A stretch of DNA of 64,000 bases from the NCBI GenBank assembly GCA_905250025.1, contig CAJNOJ010000199.1, positions 124,001-188,000 of the forward strand, in the 5' to 3' direction. Below the pieces are notes generated by a model. The model saw only the letters and a program-made list of their open reading frames with translations. It did no database searches and was not told the origin of the DNA. Origin of the DNA: Adineta ricciae. Its lineage: Eukaryota > Rotifera > Eurotatoria > Adinetida > Adinetidae. The translations under genes and the position numbers were made by a program. Positions 44,743-56,919 of this stretch are shown one piece after another (within the stretch, counting starts at the first letter, position 1; each line of letters opens with the position of its first letter).

Positions 44743-45530
44743 TCAATTAGCATGATAAATGATCCTTTCCCAAGTTGTATCCGAATTCAAGCCAGTTGTC
44801 GTTCCACATCTGTATCCCCCGCTTCCACCATCCGTATGCCAACATAAACGATAAGCGTCATTTGTTGATTCTGTATCACAACTATTTCGTTCTACAGCAT
44901 CAGAACCATTTACAAAGCCCCATGAATATGAATCAGAATAATACCATCCAACACCATTGGCTATTTGAGTACAATTCTCTATAGTACTACAATCATAAAG
45001 AACGTCAGCTCGATTGCCCATTGCTGCTACAGTTAATTTCACAGTATTGACTTGCCGACATCCAAGTAGTAATTTGGTTTTGTTGCATGAAGATAATATT
45101 GTAGAAAGACTTAACTGATCCATGGTGTCTGCATACGTATTATTAAAGCATAATGACCATCCACTTGGTAATGAATTTGGATCGAAATCTAGCTGGACTC
45201 CACTCTGAGTTAGTGGTACTAAAAAAAGATAAACACGGATACTATTAAAGTATGGAAATATGAATTTCAGACCTGTAGTAATTGATATTGTCGTCGTTGT
45301 CGTTGTTGTTGTTTTTTGTATATCTAAATAAAATTGAAATTATTAAAATAACTATAAATTCATTAAAAACCTTGAATATATTGTGTAATTAGAGCACCAA
45401 GAGCAATTCCAGCACAAAGTGCACCGACAATAAATCCACATAAAATTGGTTTCCAACATCCTGCCCGAAATCGCTTCGAGATATCTTTGCCACTTTCTTC
45501 GTTGGTATTCCACTCACTTGTTTTACTCAT
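44743..45530 (-). CDS. Type II membrane protein of a rotifer-abundant Cys-rich family (haplotype B)
   Basis: The allele of 29336-30126: exon 1 is 45530-45371 (160 nt) and exon 2 is 45323-44743 (581 nt). Exon 2 is one codon shorter than in A because the ACA/ACG Thr-repeat region has lost a triplet. The Cys, Trp and glycosylation pattern of the ectodomain is unchanged. Confidence 0.75.
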
Positions 45531-46600
45531 TTAGATACAAAATAGGTCGATCGGTTGAAAGGTAGACCTATTTCTATTCGATAAGAATGAAAAATGAACT
45601 CAAAAGACGAAGAATACCTTTCAAGTATCAAACAATTGTAAAAGTAAGTTAGAATTTCTTTTTATTTGTAAAAACCCATAGGAATCAATAGAATTGAATC
45701 ACAAGATTTGTTTTCAATATTGTTAAGTAAAATAATTTAAAACTTATTTTTTTTAGCTCTTCATCTTTATTACATACAAATCAAATACAGGATCAAGATT
45801 GTATGTATATCTTGAGAGAAATAAAACGTGCTGCAAGTTCATGTTGAAGAAAATTGAAAAGATTGGAATTGATAGGAAATATTTGCTAACAAGATTTTTG
45901 ACAAATTGAAGAAAAGAGATAATGAACTCGAGTGTTTTTCTCAAAATATCTTATTGAGATATTCATATATAACAATGAAGGAATAGAATAAGTCAACAAA
46001 TGTTCTTGAAAACAACAGCTACTAGGATTCATTCTGAGTTATTAGTGCACAATATTGAAAATAATATCACCCTAGGTGGTAATGATACCATCTCGAGTGT
46101 CAACTCTAGTGAGCTTTATAGCACATGAAAGCCGGTGAAAATGAAGTTTTTTCGACTTTTTTCCAGCAAAATTTTGTGTGATAGTCTATGAAATACTTCA
46201 TTTCTCCATGACTTAACTAATATAATCAATGAATGGTGTGACAACCATTAGAGCTCTTTACCGTATGAAGTCGAGATGGATGCAAACACAAGAGTTTCAA
46301 ATGATTCCGTTTTTGATAAAATATCTTCAATGTGTGTTTTGAGTGCCGCTTCCAGGTAACGGTTGTTACCAACTTTGAATAGGATTTTTCTCCACTTCGT
46401 CTTTCACTATTGATCCAATGTGTTCTGGCACATTAAGCTCCAGCGACTTTTCAGGCCAGACATAATTGTTCAAAAATTTAATGTCGTTACCTTGAAACAA
46501 ATGCTAGATCTTACTCGCATTATAATGCGTGATACTTCATGAGGATCGGTAACTTTTCTTCATTGTTGTAGAAACTGAATACGTTCTTTGTCAAAATCAC
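45531..46600. other. Intergenic, nothing recognised (B)
   Basis: The counterpart of 30127-31200. A minus-strand ORF (45753-45944) lies in a stretch absent from A and has no recognisable feature. Confidence 0.4.
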
Positions 46601-46630
46601 ATCTCGAAAATATTCACCAGCTCGTACGGC

Positions 46631-46813
46631 TCACCTTTGTCTCTGATCACACAGAGTAATCTCTTGCAAGTGAACATGATGAAAACTCCAATGTATGCTT
46701 AGTGGCTGACCATTTCTCGATACTTCTTGCTCTAATTCAATCATTTTGATAATTTGATCTGCGGACGGCTCATGATGGAAGATATTTAGGCGTTTAAGTC
46801 CTTTAGGTTCCAT
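46631..46813 (-). pseudogene. Inverted transposase-like remnant (B)
   Basis: A minus-strand frame with MEPKGLKRLNIFHHEPSADQ, the counterpart of the 31200-31517 fragment in A, facing the plus-strand remnant at 47233. Broken frames; no terminal repeats seen. Confidence 0.4.
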
Positions 46814-47232
46814 CTTTTGGTGACAGGTACACCTTAGTCAGGCATGAACAGCCTCAAGAGGAGATATTGCGTTTTCAAGATGCATACGAAAAGAGACTGA
46901 AATGAAAAAATGGTTGTTTTGGGAGAACTGCAGAGTATTCAGACGAATATCTGTTTCGATTTCATTCATTGCTAATGCAATGTGTTCCAGATTTAGAGTC
47001 ACATCATAAGTTCATCAAAATCGCTTCCTCTTGCTATTTATCAGCCTATAAAATAATCAGAACCTCACACTTCTTGTTTGGTGTCGTTGTATGCTGACAT
47101 ACTATCGATCATCTTTTTCGTATTCTCTGCTAATATATGATCCCACCTGCTCGACTAGTACGACGTTTTCGTATCCTTTGTTTACATTTCCCTAGTTACC
47201 CCTCTCTCTTTGTTCTTCTATCTGTCATGCTT

Positions 47233-47725
47233 GATTTGTGCGATGGAACCTAAAGGACTTAAACACCTAAACATGTTCCGTCGTGAGCCAACGATTAAAA
47301 GCTCTTCAGTAGAACCTACTACTCATGAAGAAATGTTAAAATTTTGGGGAATTATCATCGAAATGGGTTTGGTACAAATGCTAAGAGTGGACTATTATTG
47401 AAGCGAAAGTAATTTATGTGGTTCCGAAGTTATTCAAAATACCACGTGAAGCGGCAAATTTGATCATTTTTCGAACAATAAGGAAAAACATGAAGATGAC
47501 GACAAATCGTTCAAGCTAAGACCACTTCTCGATCTGCGACAACTGAGATTTATGTCAGTTTACGTTTCTTATTTAATTATTACTATTGACGAAACGATGG
47601 TATCATGAAAAGGTAGACTTCTCCTCAAACCATATATTTCTGATAAATCTCATAAATACGGAGTGAAAATATACAAGGTGGCGAGTACAGCAGGAGATAG
47701 TTTGAATCGTATGATTTATGTTGGT
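47233..47725 (+). pseudogene. piggyBac-like transposase remnant (B)
   Basis: The counterpart of 31785-32229. It keeps EEMLKFWGIIIEMGLVQMLR and, after a break, the DETMVS, stop, KGR... and HKYGVKIYKVASTAG segments. A stretch of about 55 nt near 47530-47585 is present here and not in A. The same in-frame TGA shows shared decay. Confidence 0.65.
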
Positions 47726-47802
47726 AAGTATTGTAAACGTTCTTGAACACATAATTGCTGCAAACGTAACATATCGATAATTTTCTTTTGCATGGTTCAC
47801 AT

Positions 47803-48066
47803 AGCTACAAAGCCAAAACTACTTCATGAGACCCTTTAGGAAGGTTGAAGCGCGTCGTAGGCTGCTTGACTCACTCTCATGCGCTTACTAAGATAAATAA
47901 TTTGCAGATTGATTTAGAGATTATTTTGATATTTCACATCGAGAAATGTAGATTTTTAATTGATGAATATAAACAAATTATACTATCTCGAGAGTTTGGA
48001 TGTGAATGTATACTCTTCATATCCATCCTTCACCTTCAAAATGGTTATTACATTTAAAAAAAAAAC
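47803..48066. other. Haplotype B-specific segment upstream of receptor 3' end
   Basis: About 265 nt present in B between the catggttcacata and acagtcgttgagctt landmarks, and absent from A at about 32310. It ends in an A-run (tttaaaaaaaaaa). It holds a 70-codon plus-strand ORF without recognisable domain. It could be a small retroposed insertion in B or a deletion in A. Confidence 0.5.
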
Positions 48067-48195
48067 AGTCGTTGAGCTTCATCATAGAAATCAGTTAGAA
48101 AAATAAGAATAGGGCTCAGCAAGATTCCGACTTGATTTATTTTCAATGAATTCAAACTAAAAGTCTATGTACATGCTTGCAGTTGTTTTCTTCAT

Positions 48196-51100
48196 TCATA
48201 GAAAACATGATCTTATTCGAGTTTGAATTTGTGTACTTGTTTTTTTAAATTCGCTCATATAGAGTTTGGATGGCATAACAAATATAATGAAAGTAAGCAG
48301 AGGAGGAATACACGAAATAAAATATCCAATTAAAGGTAACCAAACATCATAAGATGAATTCATACAAGTTGCTATAAATGAGAGAATTAAACGTGGAAAT
48401 GCTAAAAGAACTAAAACAACAGGTGCAATAAGTAGATGAAGATGGTCTTGAATTTGTTCTTTTATAATTTGTCGATATGTTAGTTTTTTTTGAGCTTTTT
48501 TTCGTTTTTGACTCGTAAAAAAAATAATAATCAAAGCTGACATTAAATTAAGAACAAATGGAACAAAAAAATGAATTAAATTTATAATTGAATTAAATAT
48601 ACGAAAATTTGATGAATAACTTGCAATACACCAAATACGCTTCTCATTATCTTCTACTGCATCATCATCATTATCATGTAATATTTGTCGATGTATGGGA
48701 TCATGTATTGCTGTAGTGATTGTCCAAAAAAGAATTAGGATTATTATATATTTTGCCATTTGTTGACTTTTTTCCTTATTAAAACGAACACCTTGAAATG
48801 CTGTTAAAGCTCGTTCAGATGCAACACATGCATTTAAATATTGATCCATACAAAGACCAATACGAAGACAAAAATCTAATGTATAACATTGAATATTTAA
48901 AAATATTGAATTCGTCATATAGGTCATTTGTGCATGTAAGAAAATACTAAATTTTAATAAGAATATAATTATCGTAAATAAAGTTGTTAATGATGATCCA
49001 AGTAGATAAACACTACAACCACTTTTTCGTAATTCACGACTTTTAAAAACCATTAGAGAAAGAATACTATTGATTATACCTAAAATTGTTATAATGATTG
49101 TCAATATTAAACTTAATTTTATAATAAATGGTTGACTTGTTAATTTAATATAAGGTTGTATATGATAACCAAGAATTGCATCAAGTGATAAACCAAATAA
49201 ATGTGAATTGAATTGGCATCGTCTTCCATGAAAACATTTTGGACAAACACATATTGATTTTTTTGGACATTTTAGACCATCTTGAACACATTTTCCACCA
49301 TTTTCACAATCACTTAAATCTTGACAATTAACTGATGTACGACTATCAAAATTAAAACAATTACTTAAACGTTTATTGGTAAAATTATAGCATAAACAAA
49401 AATATGTATCATCATAAAAACAATTCAGATCTGATGCATATTGTTCACATGGAATTTGAAAATATTTTACACGACGAAATGGATGCAATGAAAGAATTGT
49501 TTCATTCAAAATTTCACTTACATGTCGACAACGATATGATGGTAGAATGATTTGATTATATGTTTTTATAGACGAATCGTATGAATTTTGAACAAGAACT
49601 AAATAATATTTATCCAATAGTTGAACAAATACAATACTAAAAGTGTTTGGCCAATAAACAGAAATTTCTTTTTGATAAAGAAATACTCTCTGTACAACTG
49701 AACTATTAGCTACAAAGCGTTCATTTAAAGCTGGTGGACTTATAAAATGAATAATAATCGATTGTGGTAAACTAATATCTTTATGAAATGATAATTTTAA
49801 ATGTGTTTCAGTTTTTTCACAATTGTTTCCATCAAATCCTTTTCGGCATAAACAATAATAAGTTTTACTTAATTGTAATTGTTTATCCAGAGGTATACAT
49901 TGACCTTCATTAAGACACAATTTCTCTCCTTCCGAGTCACATGGATTACTATGAAGAAAACAACGTGTACCCCATTTATTGATTGGACAAACACATACAG
50001 ATTGATTATTAGCCGTTACACCAATACATGATGAATTCGATGAACATTGACAAGTATGAGGAATTGTACAATATTTTCCATACCATCCTTGATGACATTG
50101 ACAAAATGTTCGATTTTCTCCATCATTTATATAATAATAACAGTGACCATGTTGACATAATTGATCTGAACATGTTTTTATCTGATATATTTTACTTGGA
50201 ATAGTCAATTGAACAGCAATGCGATTAATAGGTAAGAAACGATATTTAATTGGAATATAAAAACTTCCACGATATGTCAAAGAAATCTTTTCATAAACAT
50301 CGATATGTATTGAATAATTTTTTGTATAGGAATATTTTGGATGTAATAAATAAATATTATATTTGTTTGAACAATCTTTAAAATAAAAGTATGTATTTTG
50401 TTCATATGAATAAATCGTTCGTTCATTATTATCGTTATCAATTAATGAGACTATAAAAGTAAATAATACTCGTCGAGAATCAGAATGAACTTTAAATTGT
50501 AAAGTTAAACTAACACGTTGTCGATCATATTGACATGTTTCACCATAATAACTCGGTGGACAAAGACATGCTTCTACTGATGTATTGTTTTTATTAGCTA
50601 ACCGAACATGTAAAGGAAGTCCACGATGACAACGTTGTTCATTTGAACGAGTAATTGAAAAGGCACGATCATGTTCTCTTATCATTGCGGTTGTTTTGAT
50701 TCGTTCAGTTGAATCTTTCTTTGGAAAATTCACGTGTTCGAGTTGAAAATAAGGGTCTTGGAGCTCATAATTTTCCTCAAGTCGAGTGCAAATAAAATGA
50801 TGTTCGTCCGTATAAATTGATTCATATTTATAATCACAAATAGATTCAATTTTTGAAATATTTTCAAACACAGAACAAAGTTGTTTATCTTCTCCATTTA
50901 AACATCGATTATTTTCCATACATAATTCGTGAGAATATATACAAGTATAATTTGTATCATTTTTGCAGTAAAAATTTTTCAATGGTACTGATTCTTTCGA
51001 TCGACATAGTTTTGGTTCATCAGTAGCACCAACACAATCAATTTGACCATCATTTGCCTTTTCTAACGGTAAACATTCTAATTTAAATGTTTCTGATGAA

Positions 51101-53076
51101 ATACATTGATGATGATTTAATGGACATTTTAGATCTGAATTACAATTGATTTCATCTGCACCATTCCAACAATTCCATTTAGAATTACATCGTGTATAAA
51201 TATTATTACATTCCCAATAATCACATTCAGTCTCATCTGTTTCCGATTGATTACCAATAAGAACAGGTTGTAAATGTGGATAACCATCACAAATAAAACG
51301 ATATGGAACATCATTTTTCTGATCATACGATATGCCTATTTCATCTGTACATGTATCTATTGAAGGCGAGTTACAATCACAATTACCATTACCAACCAAA
51401 TGAATTGAAATACATTTTTTACTTATTATACATTTAAATTGTCCTTTCTTACAAGTATCATTAATTAATGAACAATCTTCATCATCATGATTATTACAAT
51501 TAACAATGCCATCACATAATTGATTAATAGAAATACATTTTGATGAATTCAAACATTGATACATTTTAGAATTATTACATATTGCTGAATTATTATGAAA
51601 CATTGTATTACATTGATAAAGTTGTTTATATATTTCGTCAATATAATATGCCACTTTTGAATTCGTATGTTCAGTACTAAAGAATATCGGAAAATCTTCA
51701 GGTTTTCGACATGTAAGATTATTAAATGAAATCACTGTTCGATTTGATAAAAATCCATCACAATATCGTTTATCATAACAGATATAATGAGGTGTAAGCA
51801 TATCATTTGATATAAAAATAGTTTTATGATAAAGAAAATAAATATGTGTATATGCAATAGGTGTTGCTGGGATTAGAAATTGTTCTGGACATGTCATATT
51901 GATGATATCAAGAAATGATATATTAAAAGGCTTTTCATTACATGCTGGATCAGATTGTTTTATAATATCGTAATGACATTTGAATGCTAACCAACAATCA
52001 TTGGTGATTGAACTTGGTGTTTCAATAAATATTTCTGCTGTTAATAACTCGATATTTCTTAATGTAGTTGAACGTGCATGTTTATATCGAATATATTGTA
52101 TATCTTCGTTATAAAACATTGGATCATAAGTAATAGGTTTGATTAGAATGAGTTTATCAGTATAATATCTATCAGATTCATCAAGACATTCAATATGATC
52201 ATAGGAATTGTCTTGAAAAAAATCCCTCGGAATACATTGACCATTTTTACATTGATATTCATTCTCATTACACGTATTAAAGTTAAGTTGCCAACAATAT
52301 TTTTCATCAATGCCTTCATTGAAACAATCAACGATACCATCGCATATCTCATACCAAGCAAGACATATCGATGATAAACCACGATCGCATTTTAAATCTG
52401 TATAACACGTGCGAGTTGTTGCTTTGTATTTGTTCTTATAGAATTCATAAACTAATTCACTTAATAGAGCATGAGAAAATCGATATGTATCTAATGAATA
52501 TTGACATTTTGGTCCAAAATTAGGTAATTTACATTTATAAAATATTGTAGATGGTTCTTTGATTTCGTTCAATTTCATTGAACGTTGATTATAATATTCT
52601 TGATAATCTTCAATAAGTTTCATCGACGCTGACCAGAAATACAATTCTTCACTAGTAACACCTTGTTCATAAAGTGCAGCAAAAGTAAATTTTTGATCGT
52701 ATTCATTTTCGACAACTTGCCATTTTGATGGCCATACAGTTAAACAATATGAAATTGTTTGATATAATCTAAGATTTGCTTCACTACTGGCTGATACATA
52801 GAGNACACCTTGTTCATAAAGTGCAGCAAAAGTAAATTTTTGATCGTATTCATTTTCGACAACTTGCCATTTTGATGGCCATACAGTTAAACAATATGAA
52901 ATTGTTTGATATAATCTAAGATTTGCTTCACTACTGGCTGATACATAGAGACAATCATGTTGTAATGTAGTATAAACTTCATTCTCATTTATCCAATCGG
53001 TATGATGAAGATTAAAATGAGGAAGAGCAATAACTACATAGAGTTGAATCGAATAAATTAAATAGTTGATCATCAT
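48196..53076 (-). CDS. Giant LDLa/EGF receptor with 7TM tail (haplotype B, complete)
   Basis: A single exon from ATG 53076 to stop 48196, about 1,577 residues once the 49-codon contig-overlap artefact (n at 52804) is removed. The N-terminus MMINYLIYSIQLYVVIALPH is a signal peptide. The order of domains is as in the A allele: N-terminal unique region of about 170 residues, LDLa repeats, a beta-rich middle region, EGF-like repeats, a C-terminal seven-TM domain and a short basic tail. One LDLa-region loop is longer here than in A (CKNDTNYTCIYS versus CKNDTCKYS). The frame is open throughout, so both alleles appear functional. Confidence 0.85.
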   Translation of the reverse strand: MMINYLIYSIQLYVVIALPHFNLHHTDWINENEVYTTLQHDCLYVSASSEANLRLYQTISYCLTVWPSKWQVVENEYDQKFTFAALYEQGXLYVSASSEANLRLYQTISYCLTVWPSKWQVVENEYDQKFTFAALYEQGVTSEELYFWSASMKLIEDYQEYYNQRSMKLNEIKEPSTIFYKCKLPNFGPKCQYSLDTYRFSHALLSELVYEFYKNKYKATTRTCYTDLKCDRGLSSICLAWYEICDGIVDCFNEGIDEKYCWQLNFNTCNENEYQCKNGQCIPRDFFQDNSYDHIECLDESDRYYTDKLILIKPITYDPMFYNEDIQYIRYKHARSTTLRNIELLTAEIFIETPSSITNDCWLAFKCHYDIIKQSDPACNEKPFNISFLDIINMTCPEQFLIPATPIAYTHIYFLYHKTIFISNDMLTPHYICYDKRYCDGFLSNRTVISFNNLTCRKPEDFPIFFSTEHTNSKVAYYIDEIYKQLYQCNTMFHNNSAICNNSKMYQCLNSSKCISINQLCDGIVNCNNHDDEDCSLINDTCKKGQFKCIISKKCISIHLVGNGNCDCNSPSIDTCTDEIGISYDQKNDVPYRFICDGYPHLQPVLIGNQSETDETECDYWECNNIYTRCNSKWNCWNGADEINCNSDLKCPLNHHQCISSETFKLECLPLEKANDGQIDCVGATDEPKLCRSKESVPLKNFYCKNDTNYTCIYSHELCMENNRCLNGEDKQLCSVFENISKIESICDYKYESIYTDEHHFICTRLEENYELQDPYFQLEHVNFPKKDSTERIKTTAMIREHDRAFSITRSNEQRCHRGLPLHVRLANKNNTSVEACLCPPSYYGETCQYDRQRVSLTLQFKVHSDSRRVLFTFIVSLIDNDNNERTIYSYEQNTYFYFKDCSNKYNIYLLHPKYSYTKNYSIHIDVYEKISLTYRGSFYIPIKYRFLPINRIAVQLTIPSKIYQIKTCSDQLCQHGHCYYYINDGENRTFCQCHQGWYGKYCTIPHTCQCSSNSSCIGVTANNQSVCVCPINKWGTRCFLHSNPCDSEGEKLCLNEGQCIPLDKQLQLSKTYYCLCRKGFDGNNCEKTETHLKLSFHKDISLPQSIIIHFISPPALNERFVANSSVVQRVFLYQKEISVYWPNTFSIVFVQLLDKYYLVLVQNSYDSSIKTYNQIILPSYRCRHVSEILNETILSLHPFRRVKYFQIPCEQYASDLNCFYDDTYFCLCYNFTNKRLSNCFNFDSRTSVNCQDLSDCENGGKCVQDGLKCPKKSICVCPKCFHGRRCQFNSHLFGLSLDAILGYHIQPYIKLTSQPFIIKLSLILTIIITILGIINSILSLMVFKSRELRKSGCSVYLLGSSLTTLFTIIIFLLKFSIFLHAQMTYMTNSIFLNIQCYTLDFCLRIGLCMDQYLNACVASERALTAFQGVRFNKEKSQQMAKYIIILILFWTITTAIHDPIHRQILHDNDDDAVEDNEKRIWCIASYSSNFRIFNSIINLIHFFVPFVLNLMSALIIIFFTSQKRKKAQKKLTYRQIIKEQIQDHLHLLIAPVVLVLLAFPRLILSFIATCMNSSYDVWLPLIGYFISCIPPLLTFIIFVMPSKLYMSEFKKTSTQIQTRIRSCFL
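52658..52950. repeat. Contig join within haplotype B (n at 52804)
   Basis: Positions 52658-52803 recur as 52805-52950, with identical haplotype B variants (gcttcactactggctgat). The overlap plus n is 147 nt, so frame is kept and 49 codons are falsely duplicated in the receptor. Confidence 0.85.
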
Positions 53077-54792
53077 CTCGACGATGATGGTACGTTTTGA
53101 GAATGTGTTTTACAATCGTTTGAAAATTATTGCAGATTCTTCTACTTACAGTGAGTAACTTTTATTGTTCTTTTTTTAAATGAAAGGGATCCTAATATTT
53201 ATATTTTTCTATGAACATTTGGCTTTTATTAACAATTTCTTTTTTTTCTTCTTCTGCAATTAATCGTAATCAAGTATAAAACAAAATTATGATAGTATAA
53301 AAGTGTATTGTTAATCATTTTTATTAATGGAAATTGAAGTATCAATCGTTAAAATTGCGAAAGTACGGTGGTTGTTTCTTTGTTTTGTTTTGTTTTTAAA
53401 TTCCTTATGGTTTATGTATGATATTTGTTAAAAACGTGTCAATATAAAGAAATTTAGGTGTTCTATGGTTGATTTATGAATAAATTAAACATGACTTTTG
53501 AAGAATGCATATGTTTATCTCAAGTTTTTTGTTCATACTGATCACATCCTTTTTTTTGAAATCAACACATAAATATTAACATCTGCTAATGAAGGTTAAA
53601 ATAATTATCATAAAACTAACGTTAATTTAATAACAAAAATCAGAATCAATAATCATTTCTGTTGATAGTATGAATCATTTATATTCAGATGAACAAAATA
53701 TAGAGTAATAGCAATGAGTGCAATTTGTTTTTCCGCTTTGCATATATGGGGAAATTATTATATGAAGTGAGAATGTGTTTGATAGGAACTGATTTGTTTG
53801 TATCAGGGAAGCAAAAAAGTCACAATAATTAACATTCCTTTATTCGTTTTCTATTGTCTTTTTACTCTATATGACATTAGACCAAAGTATTACTGCGATT
53901 ATTCTCATTATTTCACGTTAAAAAACAATGTGAACAGCAATGATAAAGACATAAAAATTGATTCTGGTTTGATTAAAAAAACGGTCAACTTTCAAAATAA
54001 TTGGATTCATCTCATATGGCAAGATAATGACATTATCATATTTAGAATAATAGAATTTTTCATAAAAATCTAGAAATCATGGTTTATAATGACTAGATCG
54101 TTAAATATAAATTGTGAAAGATAGTGCCTTCCAAACAATACGACTAATTTACATATTCTCCCAGCTTTCGAAATCGAAATTAACTACAGTTTGTTTTAGG
54201 TCTCGTATTGTTCAATGATATCACTATAGTCACTATGAAAAAAATCGTGTCTATCTACGGCTCTTGAATGTGTCTGATCATACTAAAACTTTAAATGAAG
54301 TTCGGTGCATTTCAAAATCATGTCTATAAAATATATTCAATATTTGATTGTTTCACAGAGGAAAGAAGATTTTACGATAGAATAATTATTTGTTTTACTT
54401 ATTTTTCATTATTTTAAATAGTTTATAAAGAATTAAATACAAAAAGCGTACATCGAAATAACTGGTACCTTGTCCGTAGCAGGACATATTACGGTATATT
54501 CTTCACAGTAACGAATCTATACTGGCATGACTAGGATACTTGACCGATATCCGTTGTTTTCTGTTGTTCATAAAAATAGACAAGGACTTGTTACGTGAAG
54601 AAGTCAAATAAAGTGTGTGTCATCATTTCGCAGGCACTTTTCTTCTCAAGTTCGTTATATTGTTGAAGTATTGTTAAGAATAACGATAGATAATAATCAA
54701 GTAGGAAGACATTTTCAATCTATAATCGTCAATTTTATTATTAGTATTTTCTTCAACATTCATAAATAAAAACAAGCACTGATAATGAAACA
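53077..54792. other. Intergenic between receptor and NHL genes (B)
   Basis: 1.7 kb of AT-rich sequence (long T-runs, no conserved frame). A 91-codon plus-strand ORF at 53798-54073 is disrupted in the A counterpart (about 59940-60180). It should contain the receptor promoter (near 53077) and the NHL 3' UTR. Confidence 0.4.
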
Positions 54793-56053
54793 TTAGTGTC
54801 TTTTATCAATAAAAAACTTTTGAACACGATGATTGCCGCAATCGACAACATACAGATTGCCTTCTCGATCAAATAATATATCTTCAGGGTCTTTGAGCTG
54901 ATTTACCATTGATCCGACGCTTTTTCCACTGACAACAATCTTTCCTACTTGGGATCCTTCAGTAAACCGCATTATTCGACTGTTGTCTCTATCAGCCACA
55001 TAAATATTATTCGAATTATCAACGACAATACCTGTAGTAACGTTCAACAGGTAAACTAAATCATTTGTATTATTATATCCACCAGCAACAACGATACCTT
55101 TTGTTGCATTTTTTAACCATTTCATCACACGATGATTGTATGCATCTGATACATAAACTAAATCATTGTTATGATCGACAAAGAAATACATAGGAAACAT
55201 GTGGTGATAGAGATCATTTCCAGGCCCATTTCCACCTGCAATAACCTCCGGATCAGATTGTCCTTCTTTCCATCGTTTTATTCCCCCACTAAGAGTCTCG
55301 GATATATATATATATCCATTATTATCTATCATTATACTGAAACAGTCAGTATTTAAAATCACTGTTGGTTCTTGTACCAAATTATGATGATTTACTTTCA
55401 ATATTCGACTGTTTCCTGCATCACAAATAATGAGAGAATGGTTTTGTTTATCGATAGCAACATCGGTTGGAGTTTCTAATTGATTTCTTTTATTTCCTTT
55501 CCCATCTTTACCTGCAATAAGTTCACCTTGTGAAGCATTCACTTTCCATCGAACAACACGATGATTCATTTCATCAGCAATATAAAGTGTAAGGTCATCG
55601 TCTAGATCGAATCCTCGAGGACCATTTAGTTTGTTTAGTTCATTGCCTGATTTATTTCCACCTGCAACAGTAATTCCATGTTGTTTCCATGTAGTATTAC
55701 CATTAACTAAAATAAAGAAAAACACTTATTCTTTTGAGAATATAAACAATGTTCATCATGATGAAAGTAATTGTAACAATTAAGAAACACAATATTTTGT
55801 ATATTTATTATAAAGTTATGCGTTCCTACTATCTTCTCTAAAAGAAAATTGTACCTTCTACTATTGGTATAATGGGTTTTGCTTTCTGTTTTGTTAGAAG
55901 AACTGCAACAGTGATGACAACCACTGCAATTATTACAATAATTGCAATCACACAAATTATTATATATTTCCGTGTATCTCTTTGAACTTGTGACTTTCTA
56001 CGAAATAAAGTATCAATTATGTAACTGTAATTATATCGACTATAATAGAACAT
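54793..56053 (-). CDS. Membrane-anchored NHL-repeat propeller (haplotype B)
   Basis: Two exons, 56053-55855 and 55706-54793, joined in phase 1 (GTAGAAG/gtacaa ... attttag/TTAATGG), giving about 371 residues. ATG 56053 is chosen because the same frame has a TAA just upstream; the upstream stretch is probably 5' UTR with its own intron ending at about 56114. The N-terminal exon gives a short cytosolic part and a TM segment (YIIICVIAIIVIIAVVVITV), making a type II membrane protein. The ectodomain is about six NHL blades (GPRGFDLDDDLTLYIADEMN, NHRVVRW, TDVAIDK..LIICDAGNSRIL, VYVSDAYNHRVMKW, IYVADRDNSRIMRF, LYVVDCGNHRVQKF), an extracellular beta-propeller. The partner is unknown; the family is large in bdelloids. 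Confidence 0.8.
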
Positions 56054-56803
56054 ACGTTGTTGTTGTTTCTGAAGGCGATGATGAAGCAATATCACTTAAT
56101 TGAACCTAAAAGAAAAGATTTTTTATTAATTTCTTAATGATCTATTCAAAAAAAAGATTACATTATCAGTATTTTTATCAGTTTTCGTCATGACAGATAA
56201 TCGAATTTGACAATCCAAAAGTTATAAAAAATGTTGAACAATAGGAGAAAAACAAGTTTTTTTCAAGAAAATAAATGTGTGTCAATCTAATGTTGATGTT
56301 GAAATGTTTGAAATCAGCACACAACTGTTAAACTAAAAAAATGTAGAGAATTATATATCTTCTCTCATATCCTGTTTTATCGAAACATATTAGCATATGT
56401 TAATTATTATCATCTACCACGATGATAAAATATGGATGGTTAGAATATAGATAGATTCGATGTATCAAAGAGGAAATAGTTATTCATTACGTATATCAAC
56501 AGTGAATATTATGCTGAGCAAAAGATAAATATTCAAATTCAATTTTTGTTCTAAGAGGAACACAATTGGTAGAATAAGCAGATCTGTACCGTAGCATTAG
56601 TTTGTTTTTTGCAAATAAGTGCGCATAAGGATGTTTTATTATTCTCATTCTCCCTGGTTTGGTATCTTTTGCTGACAATCACGATTTTCAGCAATCTGTC
56701 TTATGTATACCAAAACTAACAGAATGAAGTAGGTTTCTTTAAAATAATGTGTCAATACTTACATAAGGAAAGGGAATAAATTTAGATAATCATAGTACAT
56801 AGT
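56054..56803. other. Upstream region of NHL gene (B)
   Basis: 750 nt containing the presumed 5' UTR and promoter of the NHL gene. Highly similar in A (62098-62850). No coding frame is supported. Confidence 0.4.
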
Positions 56804-56919
56804 TTACTTTTGTTGTTTCTTAAAAGCTTTGTTACTAAATAAATTCTCTGTCTTCATCTTCTTTGGGGCTGGTTCATCACCCATTGATCCTTCAATTTCA
56901 TCAAATGTACCAGGGATAT
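56804..56919 (-). CDS. C-terminal exon of an unidentified basic protein (B)
   Basis: After an acceptor (atcctttag) the frame reads IPGTFDEIEGSMGDEPAP, then KKMKTENLFSNKAFKKQQK and stop. It is acidic then lysine-rich, like the tail of a nuclear protein. The A copy (62942-62851) keeps IPGAFDEIERSMGDELAP but then diverges through indels. Upstream exons could not be found in the remaining sequence, so it may be a stranded fragment. Confidence 0.3.

Noticed and set aside
53798-54073. A 91-codon plus-strand ORF between receptor and NHL gene
   Set aside because: The A counterpart has indels and stops in the same frame; composition is that of AT-rich spacer.
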